64,000 nucleotides of DNA from Melitaea cinxia (GCF_905220565.1 NC_059422.1:5550001-5614000); one strand, 5' to 3'; positions 53,617 to 63,939 are shown, counted from the first letter of the stretch. Numbers and translations are program-made. Notes: generated by a model not told the origin, from the letters alone.

Positions 53617-53973
53617 CTAGCTGACTCGGCAAACGTTGTCTTGCCGCTATACGTTATTTTAAAATAGGGGTTGATTGAAGAGGGTTGAAAATTTAGTGTT
53701 GTATGTATTTTTTAATTTTGTATCATAAAAAAATCATAAATAATTTATCTAAAAATTAAAAAAAAAAATAAAAAATTAAATACCCTTTACATTTAGGGGG
53801 ATGAAAAATAGATGTTATTCGATTCTCAGACCTACCATTGGGTAGGTTCACGAATTCGAATAACATTTATTTTCATTCATCAATATGTATACAAAATTTC
53901 ATGAGAATCGGTCAAGCCATTTCGGGGGAGTTTAACTACAAAAACCGCGACACGAGAATTTTATATATTAGAT
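53617..53973 (-). mobile_element. Helitron H-A, reversed
   Basis: CTAGCTGACTCGGCAAACGT at the left and TCTCGTGTCG-complement CGACACGAGAATTTTATATA then TTAGA at the right. A GGGTAGGTTCACGAATTCGA segment duplicates part of the middle. Confidence 0.85.
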
Positions 53974-54126
53974 TTTCTTTAATAAAATCTATTTAAACTG
54001 TGTAAGTTTGACGGTTTTTATGCAGAAAAAACTCCCATTTACATTAAATACGATAGAATAGATGTAGAAACGCCTATGTTCTTCTATGATAATACAGGGA
54101 AACTATACTTATAGAGAGCCGGGTTG

Positions 54127-54184
54127 TTTGGTGCGAACTTGAGGAGACCTATGTTCAGCAGTGGACTGCGATAGGTTGAAGCGA
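54127..54184 (+). mobile_element. RTE-like tail
   Basis: In frame, VWCELEETYVQQWTAIG then stop, the same C-terminus as at 39108. It may be a LINE remnant or a family A tail. Confidence 0.6.
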
Positions 54185-54229
54185 ACGCGAGGGAGCAAAC
54201 TATATTTTATCTCTCGCCATGACAGATAC

Positions 54230-54418
54230 AGCGACACCATGAACGACACCATAGCTACAAAAGGGACAGCATATTTAATTAATTTTTCATCAACTCTCCG
54301 TCATTACGCAGAATATTCTGGCAGCTTTGCATATTCAATTATATTAAAGATTACTTTCATTGTTGTGAGCGTGGCAGTTAAAACGTGTTTTCTTTATTTA
54401 TGGATTGTGTATGGTTGA
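54230..54418 (+). CDS. Candidate open frame with a hydrophobic C-terminus
   Basis: From an in-frame ATG at about 54239 the frame reads MNDTIATKGTAYLINFSSTL then RHYAEYSGSFAYSIILKITF and a hydrophobic end (IVVSVAVKTCFLYLWIVYG). It looks like the end of a membrane protein. The upstream codons come from the RTE-like tail. No family could be named; a chemoreceptor fragment is one guess. Confidence 0.25.
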   Translation, partial: SDTMNDTIATKGTAYLINFSSTLRHYAEYSGSFAYSIILKITFIVVSVAVKTCFLYLWIVYG

Positions 54419-54804
54419 TGAATCTATAAGTAATTTTAACATAATTTTGTTCGCTTACAAACGAAAAAATCCGAAATCAATTTACATCGACAAGTAATAC
54501 AACGTATGTAGTCAACAAAACGATACAAACAAACGCCCAGACCACATTTCGAGTGAGGGTCGACGCCGCAACCGCTAACGCAAAATCAAAGTCGAAAACT
54601 CCTTTATACGAGGATGATGTAATTTTTTTTTAATAATAATAAATTAATTGTAGCTATTGCAAAAATACCGGTAGTATTCGGAATGCGGATTCTATTAAGA
54701 ATAATCGGCAAGAAAATTCAAAAGTTACTATATTAAAACAATCAAATAAGGCTCCAATAATTGAAGACATATATCCTGCATCAGAGACAAAGCCCCTTAA
54801 CGCA
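54419..54804. other. Repeat fragments
   Basis: 54449-54505 is a family G start (TTACAAACGAAAAAATCCGA). 54530-54595 is a tRNA-type SINE fragment. The rest shows nothing. Confidence 0.4.
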
Positions 54805-55117
54805 TACGCTTCGGCCTGTAACATCCCACTGTTGGGCATAGGCCTCTTTCCCCATGTAGGAGAAGAATCGGAGCTTAATCCACCACGCTGTTCCAATACG
54901 GGTTGGCGGATATATTCCTTACTATGAGTTACGATTGATATCAGGTGTACATGATAACAACCGGGACCAACGGCTTAACGTGCTCTCCGAGGCACGGTGG
55001 GGAGACCCACAAGGACTACACAAACACCAAGACCATGGCAAACACCTGTATGGCCAATACAAATGTTTGTCATGTGCGAGGATCAAACCCGCAACATGGC
55101 TGTGGCCGTTGCGCGGC
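54805..55117 (-). mobile_element. S1 SINE with a damaged promoter
   Basis: On the minus strand the A box is followed by GCCACAGCCATGTTGCGGGT, so about 23 bp between A and B boxes are deleted, and the B box is mutated (GGTTTGATCCTCG). It should be transcriptionally inactive. Confidence 0.8.
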
Positions 55118-55422
55118 AACGCATATGTCTTCAGTATTTATATAATCTAGTATAAAGTAAATCTTTGGCTATTAAAAACTATGACCTAGAGATAAGACGC
55201 CAACTTTACGAAGTCGGAAATACTAAGTTACAATTTACATACATAGCGATATCAGAATTATACTTGTGACCACTAACACTGCGGTCAGTTACCAATGTGG
55301 TAACTGCCAACGTGCCAACCGAATAAAAATAGCAAATATGTAGTGCTACAGAAGACTTTATTTGCAAGAAATACATTTCTTGAAGAACAAATCACAAATA
55401 TATCTCAGTTAATCAAATAATA
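55118..55422. other. Stretch without a firm gene
   Basis: A frame of about 55 codons on the minus strand is open across 55190-55350 but lies in what looks like a dispersed repeat (GGTAACTGCCAACGTGCCAA). Confidence 0.35.
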
Positions 55423-55565
55423 TATATATATATATATATATATAATTTCTATGTATATTTATCCAAAAAAATAGTTATAACAGTCGACTGTTACTTGTAA
55501 CACAAGCATTATGATGCTTACCATTGGAACAGACGACCGCGTGTGTATGTTATATGATATTTATT
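55423..55565 (+). mobile_element. S3 SINE body with a TA microsatellite
   Basis: TA repeat at 55423-55443, then AACAGTCGACTGTTACTTGT and AACACAAGCATTATGATGCT. Confidence 0.6.
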
Positions 55566-55813
55566 TATTATTTATTAATAATTATTTGTAGCACAATTTT
55601 GTCCAATAAGTATCACTCTTTACCCATTCAATTAATTACACAGAATAGTGATAGAATCAAATTTAAAGAAAAAAGTTTATATAGATAAGGATAGTTAAAT
55701 CGAACATAGTTTTTAATCTGTGTATAATGGAGCAAAACCTCTTTGTAGTAAGAGAAAATAACAATTTTAAAACTAATTATAAAGAAACAGCAATTGTAAC
55801 AGAAAAGCTTTTG
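55566..55813. other. AT-rich stretch, nothing recognised
   Basis: An 87-residue minus-strand frame at 55628-55891 is poorly supported. Confidence 0.35.
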
Positions 55814-55945
55814 AAATATCCTTAGAGCTCTCGTCCCATTGTAGCCGACCTCGTTAGTTCCAATATGCGACAGTGTTTGAATGTTTTGCAAGCCCTACTG
55901 CGACGGCGTCGTGATCGCCGCTTTTATATTTTAAGGCAGAGTATA
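55814..55945 (+). other. Coding-like GC patch, uncertain
   Basis: After an acceptor-like AAATATCCTTAG the frame reads SSRPIVADLVSSNMRQCLNV then LQALLRRRRDRRFYILRQSI and stops. The run of arginines and the GC content are unlike the flanks. A transposase N-terminus or a host exon are both possible; neither is established. Confidence 0.25.
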
Positions 55946-56400
55946 TTATAATATCTAAAATATATTAAATTTAATTTACACTTAGCAGTAGCATGTAGAG
56001 ACTGCATATGAAAAGAAGTACAATGATCATTGTTTACCTGACTATTGTGTATCAAGCATTTTATTATATCTTCTGCTGGTTGTCCTTAATAAATCATTTT
56101 AAAAAATTTAGTATAATATTTATTTACTTACTAGCTGACAGGACTAATGTTTTTGCACGTTAGGGAAAATGATGAAAGTACCTAAACTTTTACGATGCGC
56201 ACGCACACACCGTCACAAAAAAACTGAAACCTTGAAGTTAGTTAGTCAACGAAGAATAAGTTAGAGACGTAAATCTAGCTAGTCAATGAAGTACGTGCGT
56301 AATTTCAAATTTTCTGCGCAAGTTTTTTAGTTTTTATTTCCATAACAAACCTTTAACAAAGCTTTGAAAAGCCTGTAAAATCAGCTAGAATATATAATAA
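55946..56400. other. AT-rich stretch, nothing recognised
   Basis: No gene is supported. Confidence 0.4.
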
Positions 56401-56727
56401 CTAGCTGTGCCCACGACTTCGTCCGCGTGGAATTTTAAAAAAAAGTTACTGTTCAGTTCGCAGGCTTTTAAAATAAATAGATTTCTAAAAAAAGGTACCC
56501 TAAGTTACTCCTTACTACATCAGCTATATGCCAGTAAAAGTCCTGTCAAAATCGGTCCAGCCGTTTCAGAAATTAGCCGAAACAAACAGACAGATAGACA
56601 GCCAGACAAAAATTTAATAAAATATTATTTTGGTATATGTATCGTGTACACATCCATATGCATTTAGTAAAAAGCGGTTACATAATTATTACAAAGAGAC
56701 ACTCAAATTTTATTTTTTTGTATACAT
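56401..56727 (-). mobile_element. Helitron H-B, reversed
   Basis: CTAGCTGTGCCCACGACTTC then GTCCGCGTGG at the left, AAATTTTATTTTTTTGTATA at the right. The last bases of the 5' end are mutated. Confidence 0.8.
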
Positions 56728-56944
56728 AATCATAGATCCAGCTGTTGACGAGCTTAGCGCCTGTGTAGCTCTACGCAGATAGCAATTTATTAGCGATTAT
56801 ATACTTTAAAAAAATTTAAACAACAGTTTTTACTAGCTACAACACTACGCCCATTCCTACACTATCTTTGATATATATTTCAAGCAACAAAACTGTTTTA
56901 AGGAGTCTATAGTCGATTTTGATAATCTAAACCTAAGAACATCA
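56728..56944. other. Short stretch without a gene
   Basis: Nothing recognised. Confidence 0.4.
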
Positions 56945-57400
56945 GCTCAGCCTAATACAGTCCACTGCTGGACATAGGCCTCCACAAGTTAGCGCCAAAA
57001 ATGGCGTCCACTCGTGTGTTTTGCCCATAGTGACCACGTTGGGCAGCGGGTTGGTGACCGCAGAGCTGGCTTTGTCGCACCGAAGACGCTGCTGCCCGTC
57101 TTCGCCCTGTGTATTTGAAAACCAGCAGTTGGACGGTTATCCCGCCATCGACCGGCTTTTTAAGTTCCAAGGTGGTTTAAGGTTCCAAGGTAGCTTTACT
57201 TCTACAAATATAATAATTGATTTTTAAAGTATTAATTTGTAAAATGGCGATTCGAAAGTGCTGTTGGAGCCTATTTGAATAAAAGCTGTTTTTGATTTTG
57301 ATTTTGAATTGTGGTAGTGAAACTGTATTATCACTTTGTCGCCTCTTACGACACCCACGGGAAGAGAGAGCATGGCTATATTCTAACTATCGTAACCAAG
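56945..57400 (-). mobile_element. Family A with a nested LINE tail
   Basis: CAGCCTAATACAGTCCACTG at the reversed RTE-like tail, and GGGAAGAGAGAGCATGGCTA at the outer end. The interior is interrupted at 57176-57308 by an L4 LINE 3' end (TTTGTAAAATGGCGATTCGA, TTGAATAAAAGCTGTTTTTG). GGTGGT/GTGGTAG-type words flank the insertion. Confidence 0.75.
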
Positions 57401-57477
57401 AAGCAAGAACCTAAGAACAACAACCTAATAATACCTAACCTAGCAAAAATGTTTACAATATAATTACACGTTCTTTG

Positions 57478-57557
57478 AGTGATGTGCTGTATATTCTGGG
57501 CATAGACCGTAATGGTGCCATTGTGATAATGGACAAGCAAATCAAAACTTACCACTG
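57478..57557. other. Coding-like patch open on both strands
   Basis: Plus: SLSDVLYILGIDRNGAIVIM then DKQIKTYH and TGA, after an acceptor-like ACGTTCTTTGAG. Minus, in exactly complementary frame: VSFDLLVHYHNGTITVYAQN then IQHITQR, between acceptor-like GTTGTTTTGATCAG and donor GTGTAA. Codons are GC-ending in either frame and unlike the AT-rich flanks. At most one can be real. The strand cannot be chosen from sequence alone. Confidence 0.35.
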
Positions 57558-58014
57558 ATCAAAACAACGACTCGAGGCTACGACATCACAAATTTATCAA
57601 AACATTTACATTTTTAATAACAACATTTAATTATTTTAAAACACTTCATTTAAATTAAACACATCAATATTTAATAATAAGAATTAGATGTACATTTTTA
57701 AATAACATTAAATTCACTATTTCATAAGAATATTTGTACATTACAAACAACCTGAAAGCGTCCAAAAAAAAAAAGTATATAATTTTTTTTTGTTCAGAAA
57801 AGTTTTTAAAAAATATATTAATTCTTAATACAAACAACAACCTCCCCTTAACGGTCATTGCAATAATCAAGTCCACAATAAGATTGTTGTCTTAAAAGAT
57901 AACTGTTAGCTTGGTAACACGGAAACAACGCTAACTGCGAAACTAATACATTTGAAAATGACCAGAAGATACACACGTATTTATTTGTTTTAAATGTGCA
58001 TGAATGGGTATTTA
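57558..58014. other. AT-rich stretch, nothing recognised
   Basis: No gene is supported. Confidence 0.4.
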
Positions 58015-58346
58015 TCTATACAAATACGTAAATAAAATTGTCTGTTAGTAATATTAAAATAACCGCTTTTTACTCAATTCATATGAATGTATACATGGTA
58101 CATATACCAAAATAATATTTATTACAAGTTTTGTCTGTCTGTCTATCTGTCTGTATGTCTGTTTGTTCCAGCTAATCTCTGAAACGGCTGGACTGATTTT
58201 GACGGGACTTTCACTGGCTTTATAGCTTATGTAATAAGGAGTAACTTAGGATACTTTTTTTTTGAAATCTATTTATTTTATAACTGTGAATTGAACAATA
58301 ACTTTTTTGTTAAACTACACGCGGGCGAAGTCGCGAGCACAGCTAG
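58015..58346 (+). mobile_element. Helitron H-B
   Basis: TCTATACAAATACGTAAATA to ACGCGGGCGAAGTCGCGAGC then ACAGCTAG. A before and T after. Confidence 0.8.
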
Positions 58347-58374
58347 TAATACATAAAAATGAATCCCCAAATCC

Positions 58375-58515
58375 TAATAGCGATCGTCACTCATAGGAGG
58401 AGAATATATCCGCCAACCCATTTTGGAGCAGCGTGGTGGATTAAGCTCTGATCCTTCTCCTGCATGGGGAAAGAGGCCTATGCCCAGCAGTAGGATATTA
58501 CAGGCTAAAGCGAAT
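58375..58515 (+). mobile_element. S1 3' half
   Basis: ATAGCGATCGTCACTCATAG, CAACCCATTTTGGAGCAGCG and GGATATTACAGGCTAAAGCG. Confidence 0.75.
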
Positions 58516-58589
58516 CCCCGTGATAGACGTGCGATAACATCTAGATAAAATACTTCTAAATAAAAATGTATGTAATTTATTGAGATTGG

Positions 58590-58715
58590 GCACAGATGGA
58601 AATATCCTTCTCAAAATCGCAAGCAGCTCAACTAGGCTGATCTGGTAATATAACAGAAGAGCAACTAATTCTGCTCTTGAGTAGTATTGTGTTCCGGTAG
58701 TAAGTATGATTGCCT
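58590..58715 (+). mobile_element. S2 5' half
   Basis: GGGCACAGATGGAAATATCC and CTCTTGAGTAGTATTGTGTT. It runs directly into the LINE fragment that follows. Confidence 0.6.
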
Positions 58716-58721
58716 GAGTAT

Positions 58722-59008
58722 GTCACCATTCTACCACCGAACCGCAAGGCATCACATGAGTCTGCACCGCTACGTGGTTGAAATCCCCCCCTCTCGCAGT
58801 AAGCGTTTTGCTTCCTCTTTCTTAATACACACCGCAAAAATTTGGAATGCCCTTCCGGCTTCCGTTTTTCCAAATAATTACAACTTGGGTATCTTCAAAT
58901 CAAGAATGAATAGGCATCTTCTAGGCAAACGCGCAATATCTTAGGCATCTTCACTTACCATCAGGTGAGATCGCAGTCAACCGCTAGTCTATATATTAAA
59001 AAAAATGT
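58722..59008 (+). pseudogene. L1 LINE C-terminus and 3' end
   Basis: The frame ends with SLHRYVVEIPPSRSKRFASS then FLIHTAKIWNALPASVFPNN and YNLGIFKSRMNRHLLG, homologous to the C-terminus of the 24067 RT (MPPTRTKRFGTTFL, KEWNSLPASVFPERYNLG). The 3' part has ACTTACCATCAGGTGAG and an A-run. A severely 5'-truncated copy. Confidence 0.85.
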
Positions 59009-59135
59009 AATTGACAGCAGGAGTAAGTCAGACAACGCGCTTGTGGTGGTCCCGATGTTGCGTCCACATACTATCCACCAGGTAATTAATCAGCATGTGG
59101 ACCGTACGCTTGTTTGGCACATTGACATTACAATG
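59009..59135 (+). mobile_element. S2-like tail
   Basis: GACCGTACGCTTGTTTGGCA is the S2 tail. The rest is decayed. Confidence 0.45.
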
Positions 59136-59289
59136 CTTTTCAATGGGTTCGCTTGCATTGAATTTTTTTCAATAAAAAGTGTTCTATGTTACTTTTAATA
59201 CCTTTAAAAATATGTGTACAAAGTTTCATGATGATCGGTTAGGTAGTTTTGGCGTGAAAGCGTAACATACAAACTTACATTCACATTTA

Positions 59290-59600
59290 TAATATTAGTA
59301 AGGAAAGTGGTCGCCGAGTGGTTGAAATTCGACCATATTTAATTTAAATTGTAAGTCTGAACATTATTAAGGTTCTGTTGTCAAAGACTAGAACTTCTAT
59401 AATAATAAATAAAAGAGCATAGATGTGTGTGTGTGTGTGTGTGTGTGTGTCAAATACATGATAGTGTATATAATGTTTTTCTTTATTGGTTTCATATATT
59501 TTTATGCATAATTAAAAAAATATATTAATATTTTGCATTCCTTCTCTATATAAACTATAAGCCTGCAAAATTTCATACTCCTCCGTCCGCGCAATTTTCA
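59290..59600 (+). mobile_element. M1 repeat with GT microsatellite
   Basis: GTCGCCGAGTGGTTGAAATT, GGTTCTGTTGTCAAAGACTA, then about 13 GT units at 59426-59450, then CAATTTTC at the end. The microsatellite sits at a fixed position in the family. Confidence 0.65.
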
Positions 59601-59756
59601 AACATAACACACATACTTAAGCAACCAAAAATGTTAGTTATAAAGTAAAAACTTTTTCCTAAATCCTTTCTTTGAAGATCCCTTACAATCTTGGACTTGT
59701 TAATAACTCTTATTACCATTATTATACGAAGTTGTAACTTAATACTATATATTAGA

Positions 59757-60041
59757 CGACCGCTCTGGTGTAATGGTGCGTGTCCGTGTTGGCAGTGTCT
59801 AAACACCGTCGGTCGCGGGTTCGATTCCCGCCCGAAGTGGATATTTGTACAAATATTTATTTCCGGTCTGGTTGTTAGCCCTTGTGGGTCTCTCCACCGC
59901 GCCTCGGAGCACATTTAGCTGTCATGTACACGTAATAGCGATCGTTACTCATAGTAGGGAATATATCCGCCAACCCGCATTGGAGCAGCGTTGTGGAAGG
60001 AGGTCTATACTCAGCAGTGGGATGGTACAGGCTAAAGCGCG
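59757..60041 (+). mobile_element. S1b SINE, nearly complete
   Basis: The head ACCGCTCTGGTGTAATGGTG, B box GGTTCGATTCCCG, then GGATATTTGTACAAATATTT, the shared S1 body ATAGCGATCGTTACTCATAG, and tail GGGATGGTACAGGCTAAAGC. The frames on both strands are not genes. Confidence 0.8.
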
Positions 60042-60113
60042 TAGATTTAACTATGTCTTACGAAAACAGTTTCAAATAAAAATAAATTAAACATTTAGCC
60101 TTTTATAAATTAC
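60042..60113. other. Short stretch without a gene
   Basis: Nothing recognised. Confidence 0.4.
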
Positions 60114-60214
60114 CGTCTCAAGTCGAGACACATAGTGTTGTATCGTAATAGACTCGTAACAATACAACTCGGTAACTGTTGCGACACGTTCTGTACGACA
60201 CCGCGGGGTCAGGG
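60114..60214 (-). CDS. Candidate exon, weak
   Basis: On the minus strand the frame is open from CGTAAG to donor GAGACG/GTAATT and reads LTPRCRTERVATVTELYCYE then SITIQHYVSRLET. The donor is good, the acceptor poor. It ends in phase zero, which would match the start of 46260-46337. GC-rich compared with the flanks. Confidence 0.3.
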
Positions 60215-60529
60215 CTTACGTTACTCGGCATTAGTCACACCTACCAATTCATTGTGTAGATAATATCTTATACGCATTTTCTTACACAATATTATATGTA
60301 ATCTGTATAATAAAAATTAATTACAAAGGGTGTTGCTACGAGTAAGTGCAAAACTCTAGAGGGCTCTTGTGGAATCAAAAATGGAGAAAATTGTTACTTG
60401 GAAATGTTAGAATATTCAGACAATGTATATTATTTAAGTTTCTCTGTTTCAACAGAGTGTCTATTGGGTTGACTCAACAAATAATAATTTTGTATGCTAC
60501 AAAAGAAAAAGAAAAAACAAAGAAATACA
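60215..60529. other. Stretch without a recognised gene
   Basis: A 65-residue plus frame at 60346-60543 has no support. Confidence 0.4.
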
Positions 60530-60930
60530 TACAATGTAGGTAGATGGAAAAATTGTCAAGTAAATACGCCTTATCAAAGATTAATCAAAAAGTACTCATC
60601 AGATTTCAATCAAATTTAAGCGGGCGCACATGATACGTCACATGACAAGCATCAGCTTTCGATTTTAAAAAAAGAAATGTAAAAATCGGTAAACCCAGTA
60701 AAAAGTTAAGCAAAGTACGTCGTACGTCGACGAAAATATTGGCAAGTAAATAAGCATTATACGATATTACTCAAAAAGTGCTTGTCAGATCTCGATTAAA
60801 ATTGAATAGGACCACATGACAGACACCCCTCCTTTCTATTAAATTGTTCCATCCAGAAAAAAAGTACTTAGGTAACACACATAAGAATAACAGTCGAATT
60901 GATGACATCCTTTTTTAAAGTCGGTTTAAG
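60530..60930 (+). mobile_element. Family G element, diverged
   Basis: GTAGGTAGATGGAAAAATTG, AAAAATCGGTAAACCCAGTA and TTTTTTAAAGTCGGTTTAAG in G order. Confidence 0.6.
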
Positions 60931-60999
60931 TTAAGCGCTAGTTGTGTTGCTAAACACAAAACTTATAAGCGACTGGACTGGAAAATAAAAAAATTCTCG

Positions 61000-61180
61000 T
61001 GTGTCGTGATTCCCGAAATACACAGACACATTTTGTCACGTTTGTCATGATCTGGGCATTTGCCCAGACCATAACAAACATCTATATGGCCAACACAAAT
61101 GTTTGTCATGTGCGGAGATCGAAACTGCGACCGCTAACGCAACAGCCAATGCTGTGACCACTATGGTAACACATCGCCAA
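61000..61180 (-). mobile_element. S4 SINE, truncated
   Basis: On the minus strand TGGTCACAGCATTGGCTGTT and a mutated B box (AGTTTCGATCTCCG). The body is ATATAGATGTTTGTTATGGT. Confidence 0.6.
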
Positions 61181-61311
61181 AAATTGGACTATTGTTTAAG
61201 TTTTCAAATACTTTGCAGAAGAATCTAAAGACGAAGAAGAACAAGAGACAAAGAAAAATTAGTAAAAAAAATAGGTTAGGTTACGTAATTTCCAAATATT
61301 TTAGCACTAGA

Positions 61312-61603
61312 CTAGCTGTGCCTGCGACTTCGTCTGCGTGGAATTTAACAAAAAAGTTATTGTTCAGCTCGCAGAGCTATAAAATAAATAAATTTCTAAA
61401 AAAATAGCCCAAGTTACTCCATACTACATCAGCTATCTGCCAGTGAAAGTCCCGTCAAAATCGCCCGGACCGTTTCAGAGATTAGCTGGAACAAACAGAC
61501 AGACAAAAATTGTATAACATGTCATTTTACTATATGTACCGTAGTAAAAAGCGGTTATTTTAATATTACAAACAGACACTCCAATTTTATTCATTTGTGT
61601 AGA
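61312..61603 (-). mobile_element. Helitron H-B, reversed
   Basis: CTAGCTGTGCCTGCGACTTC then GTCTGCGTGG, and ATTTTATTCATTTGTGTAGA at the right. Confidence 0.8.
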
Positions 61604-61759
61604 GTATAGAAGATATATCCACATTTATAAAAGCGCTCTAACTTTTGATATTATATAGCCCACATCAATCAACTAAATCTTTGCAAATAAATCTAAGTGA
61701 CTTTGATCAAAATGTCGTGAGAGTCTAAATCACTAACGTAACCTAACACCCAAGGTCAG

Positions 61760-61915
61760 GCAAAATTAAAGCGACTGATCGAAACACATTCAACAATAGC
61801 TACAAATCCCACGTTTAAATCTCTGATTTTGAAATCATTTTATGTCGTAAATTCATCAAGGACTCATCATGAAATATTAACAAAAAATTACCTAAACTTC
61901 AAAAAAAATATATGA
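61760..61915 (+). CDS. Candidate terminal exon, unknown
   Basis: After an acceptor-like CTAACACCCAAGGTCAG the frame is open for 51 codons to TGA. It reads AKLKRLIETHSTIATNPTFK then SLILKSFYVVNSSRTHHEIL and TKNYLNFKKNI. Helical and basic, protein-like. The acceptor lacks a strong pyrimidine tract. A retroelement ORF1 fragment is an alternative. No family is recognised. Confidence 0.3.
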   Translation, partial: AKLKRLIETHSTIATNPTFKSLILKSFYVVNSSRTHHEILTKNYLNFKKNI

Positions 61916-62034
61916 TAACATGATTAATAGATAAGTGTTTCATATGAAACATCTGGATACAAATAGCCAATCTCAAACTATACAGCGTTATATAAGGTGT
62001 TTATATTCATCTTTCTCAGACAGACTTTTATTTT
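61916..62034. other. Short stretch without a gene
   Basis: Nothing recognised. Confidence 0.4.
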
Positions 62035-62312
62035 TATAAAAGTAGGTCGGCAAACAAGCGTACGGCTCACCTGATGATAAGCATTTACCGTAGCTTATAG
62101 ACAGACGTCTGCAACACCAGAAGCATCGGAAGCGCGTTGCCGAACCTATCCTCAGTTCTAGAGCTTTGGTCACCTTACTCACCAACAGGAATACCACACT
62201 GCTTGAAAACAGTATTATTTAGCTGTAATCTTCTGCAAGGTCGAGGTACTACCCCAGTCGGGCTGCTCCGTATATTGAGCAGGAAATTTCCTGCTGTGCT
62301 CTATCCTACCAG
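62035..62312 (-). mobile_element. S2 repeat
   Basis: AGGTCGGCAAACAAGCGTAC, CTCACCTGATGATAAGCATT and GGAAATTTCCTGCTGTGCTC. Confidence 0.8.
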
Positions 62313-62524
62313 ACTTTACCATTACTGATATAAAAATTTAAAAAGTGAACAACGATCATCACATTAACAAAAATGTTTTAATTTCTGGTCGCTTGATTTC
62401 TTTAAAAAAAAAGTGTCAACCTCGGTGGTGAGCGAATACTAAGAGGCTAATATAACCACATCGTTTGGAAAAAGATTCAAGACATGTACAAGCTTATCCA
62501 AAACGGAGCAAAGTAAAGAGTAGG

Positions 62525-62600
62525 TATTTTAGCCGACTTCGAAAATAGGAGGAGGTTCTCAATTCGACTGTATTTTTCAAGTGTGTTTAACGATTTTGAT
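62525..62600 (-). mobile_element. Family G terminal fragment
   Basis: AGCCGACTTCGAAAATAGGA and GGTTCTCAATTCGACTGTAT. Confidence 0.55.
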
Positions 62601-62664
62601 GATTATTTTTGTTGTATTTCTATGTTGTTGCGTATTTATAGTCTTATTGAAATCTAGATCTGAC

Positions 62665-63170
62665 GAGACATTTTTAGGGTTCCGTACCCTAAGGGTAAAA
62701 ATCGGACCCTATTACTAAGACTTCACTGTTTGTCTGTCTGTCCGTCCATCCGTGCGTCCGTGCGTCCGTGCGTCAATGCGTCCGTGCGTCCGTGCGTCCA
62801 TCCGTCCGTCCGTCCGTCCGTCCGTCCGTCCATCTGTCTGTCACCAAGCTGTATCTCAAGAACCGCGATAGCTAGACATCTGAAATATTTACAAATTATG
62901 TATTTCTGTTGCCACTATAACAACAAATACTAAAAACAAAATAAAATAAATACCTGTTTAATGCGGGCTCAAAAAACGCCATTTTGCCTATTTTTGCTCG
63001 ATATCAATAAATGGTAACAGACAGGCACTTGAAATATACACAAAATACTTAATTATATATTTACTTTAATAGTAAATAAAAAAATATTTAGACAAAAATA
63101 TAAAAAAATTGTCTAAATAATGGAACCCTTCGTGCGCGAGTCCGACTCGGACTTGGCCGCTTTTTCAATA
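62665..63170 (+). mobile_element. Lepidopteran repeat with CCGT microsatellite
   Basis: It starts TTTTTAGGGTTCCGTACCC and ends GGAACCCTTCGTGCGCGAGT then CCGACTCGGACTTGGCCGC. From memory this is a very common dispersed element in Lepidoptera. At 62715-62840 the usual short TCTGTC/CCGTC tract has expanded into alternating CCGT, CATC and GTGCGTC units. Confidence 0.7.
62715..62840. repeat. GTCC/GTGC tetranucleotide microsatellite
   Basis: Runs of GTCC with GTGC and GTCT variants, interrupted by CAATGC. The serine- and proline-rich frame over it is a by-product. Confidence 0.9.
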
Positions 63171-63207
63171 AGTTATGATAATACGTATTTAATTTACTTC
63201 CTACAAG

Positions 63208-63540
63208 CTGTGTGGCTACGGCATTAAAGAATATAACCACCCCCTCTCTTCCCGTGGGTGTCGTAAGAGGCGACTAAGGGATAACACAGTTCCACTACCA
63301 CCTTGGGACTTTTAATGCCAACCGATGGCGGGATAACCATACACAGGCCGAAGACGGGCAGCACCGTCTTCGGTGCAACAAAGCCAGCCCTGCGGTCACC
63401 AACCCGCCTACCCAACTTGTTGACTATTTATTTATTTATTTATTTATTATGGGTAACACACACGAGTTCACGCCATTTTGGGCGCGAACTGGTGGAACGA
63501 AGCTTATGTCCAGCAGTGCACTGCGATAGGCTGAACTAAT
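63208..63540 (+). mobile_element. Family A repeat, full length
   Basis: GCTGTGTGGCTACGGCATTA to ACTGCGATAGGCTGAACTAA. A TTTA tetranucleotide run at 63423-63448 interrupts the middle. Frames on both strands are by-products. Confidence 0.8.
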
Positions 63541-63699
63541 GAATTTACTTCGATGATTTTAATTTATAACTATATCAATGTCAATGTAAGTCGATTTTTT
63601 TTTGTCTGATAATAAATATGACTAACCCAATACAATACGGCACAGTTTAGTATGGAATAGTTTATCGGTATGTAAAGCAATCAAATTTGGTAGCTATTT
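63541..63699. other. Short AT-rich stretch
   Basis: Nothing recognised. Confidence 0.4.
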
Positions 63700-63731
63700 C
63701 CGGGCAGGACATCGTCTGCCGGGTTCGCTAG
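63700..63731 (+). mobile_element. Helitron 3' terminus
   Basis: GGCAGGACATCGTCTGCC hairpin, then GGGTTCGCTAG and T. The upstream extent is unclear. Confidence 0.6.
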
Positions 63732-63742
63732 TATAGTATAAA

Positions 63743-63939
63743 TCTTATATATAAAATTCTGGTGTCACAATGTTAGCTACCATACCTACTCCGCCGATAC
63801 AGCTGGACCGCTGGCTTTTATGAAATTTTGTGTGCATATCGAACGGCTAACATCTATTTCTCATACCCCTACGTTATAAGGGGGTAATTAAGGGGGTTAA
63901 TAACATATGTGGCAAAACAACGTTTGCGGGGTCAGCTAG
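63743..63939 (+). mobile_element. Non-autonomous Helitron, H-A-related
   Basis: TCTTATATATAAAATTCTGG to CAACGTTTGCGGGGTCAGCT then AG. A before and T after. It begins only about 11 bp after the end of the previous Helitron. Confidence 0.75.

Noticed and set aside
62730..62933. Serine/proline-rich protein
   Set aside because: It is the translation of the CCGT/GTGC microsatellite.
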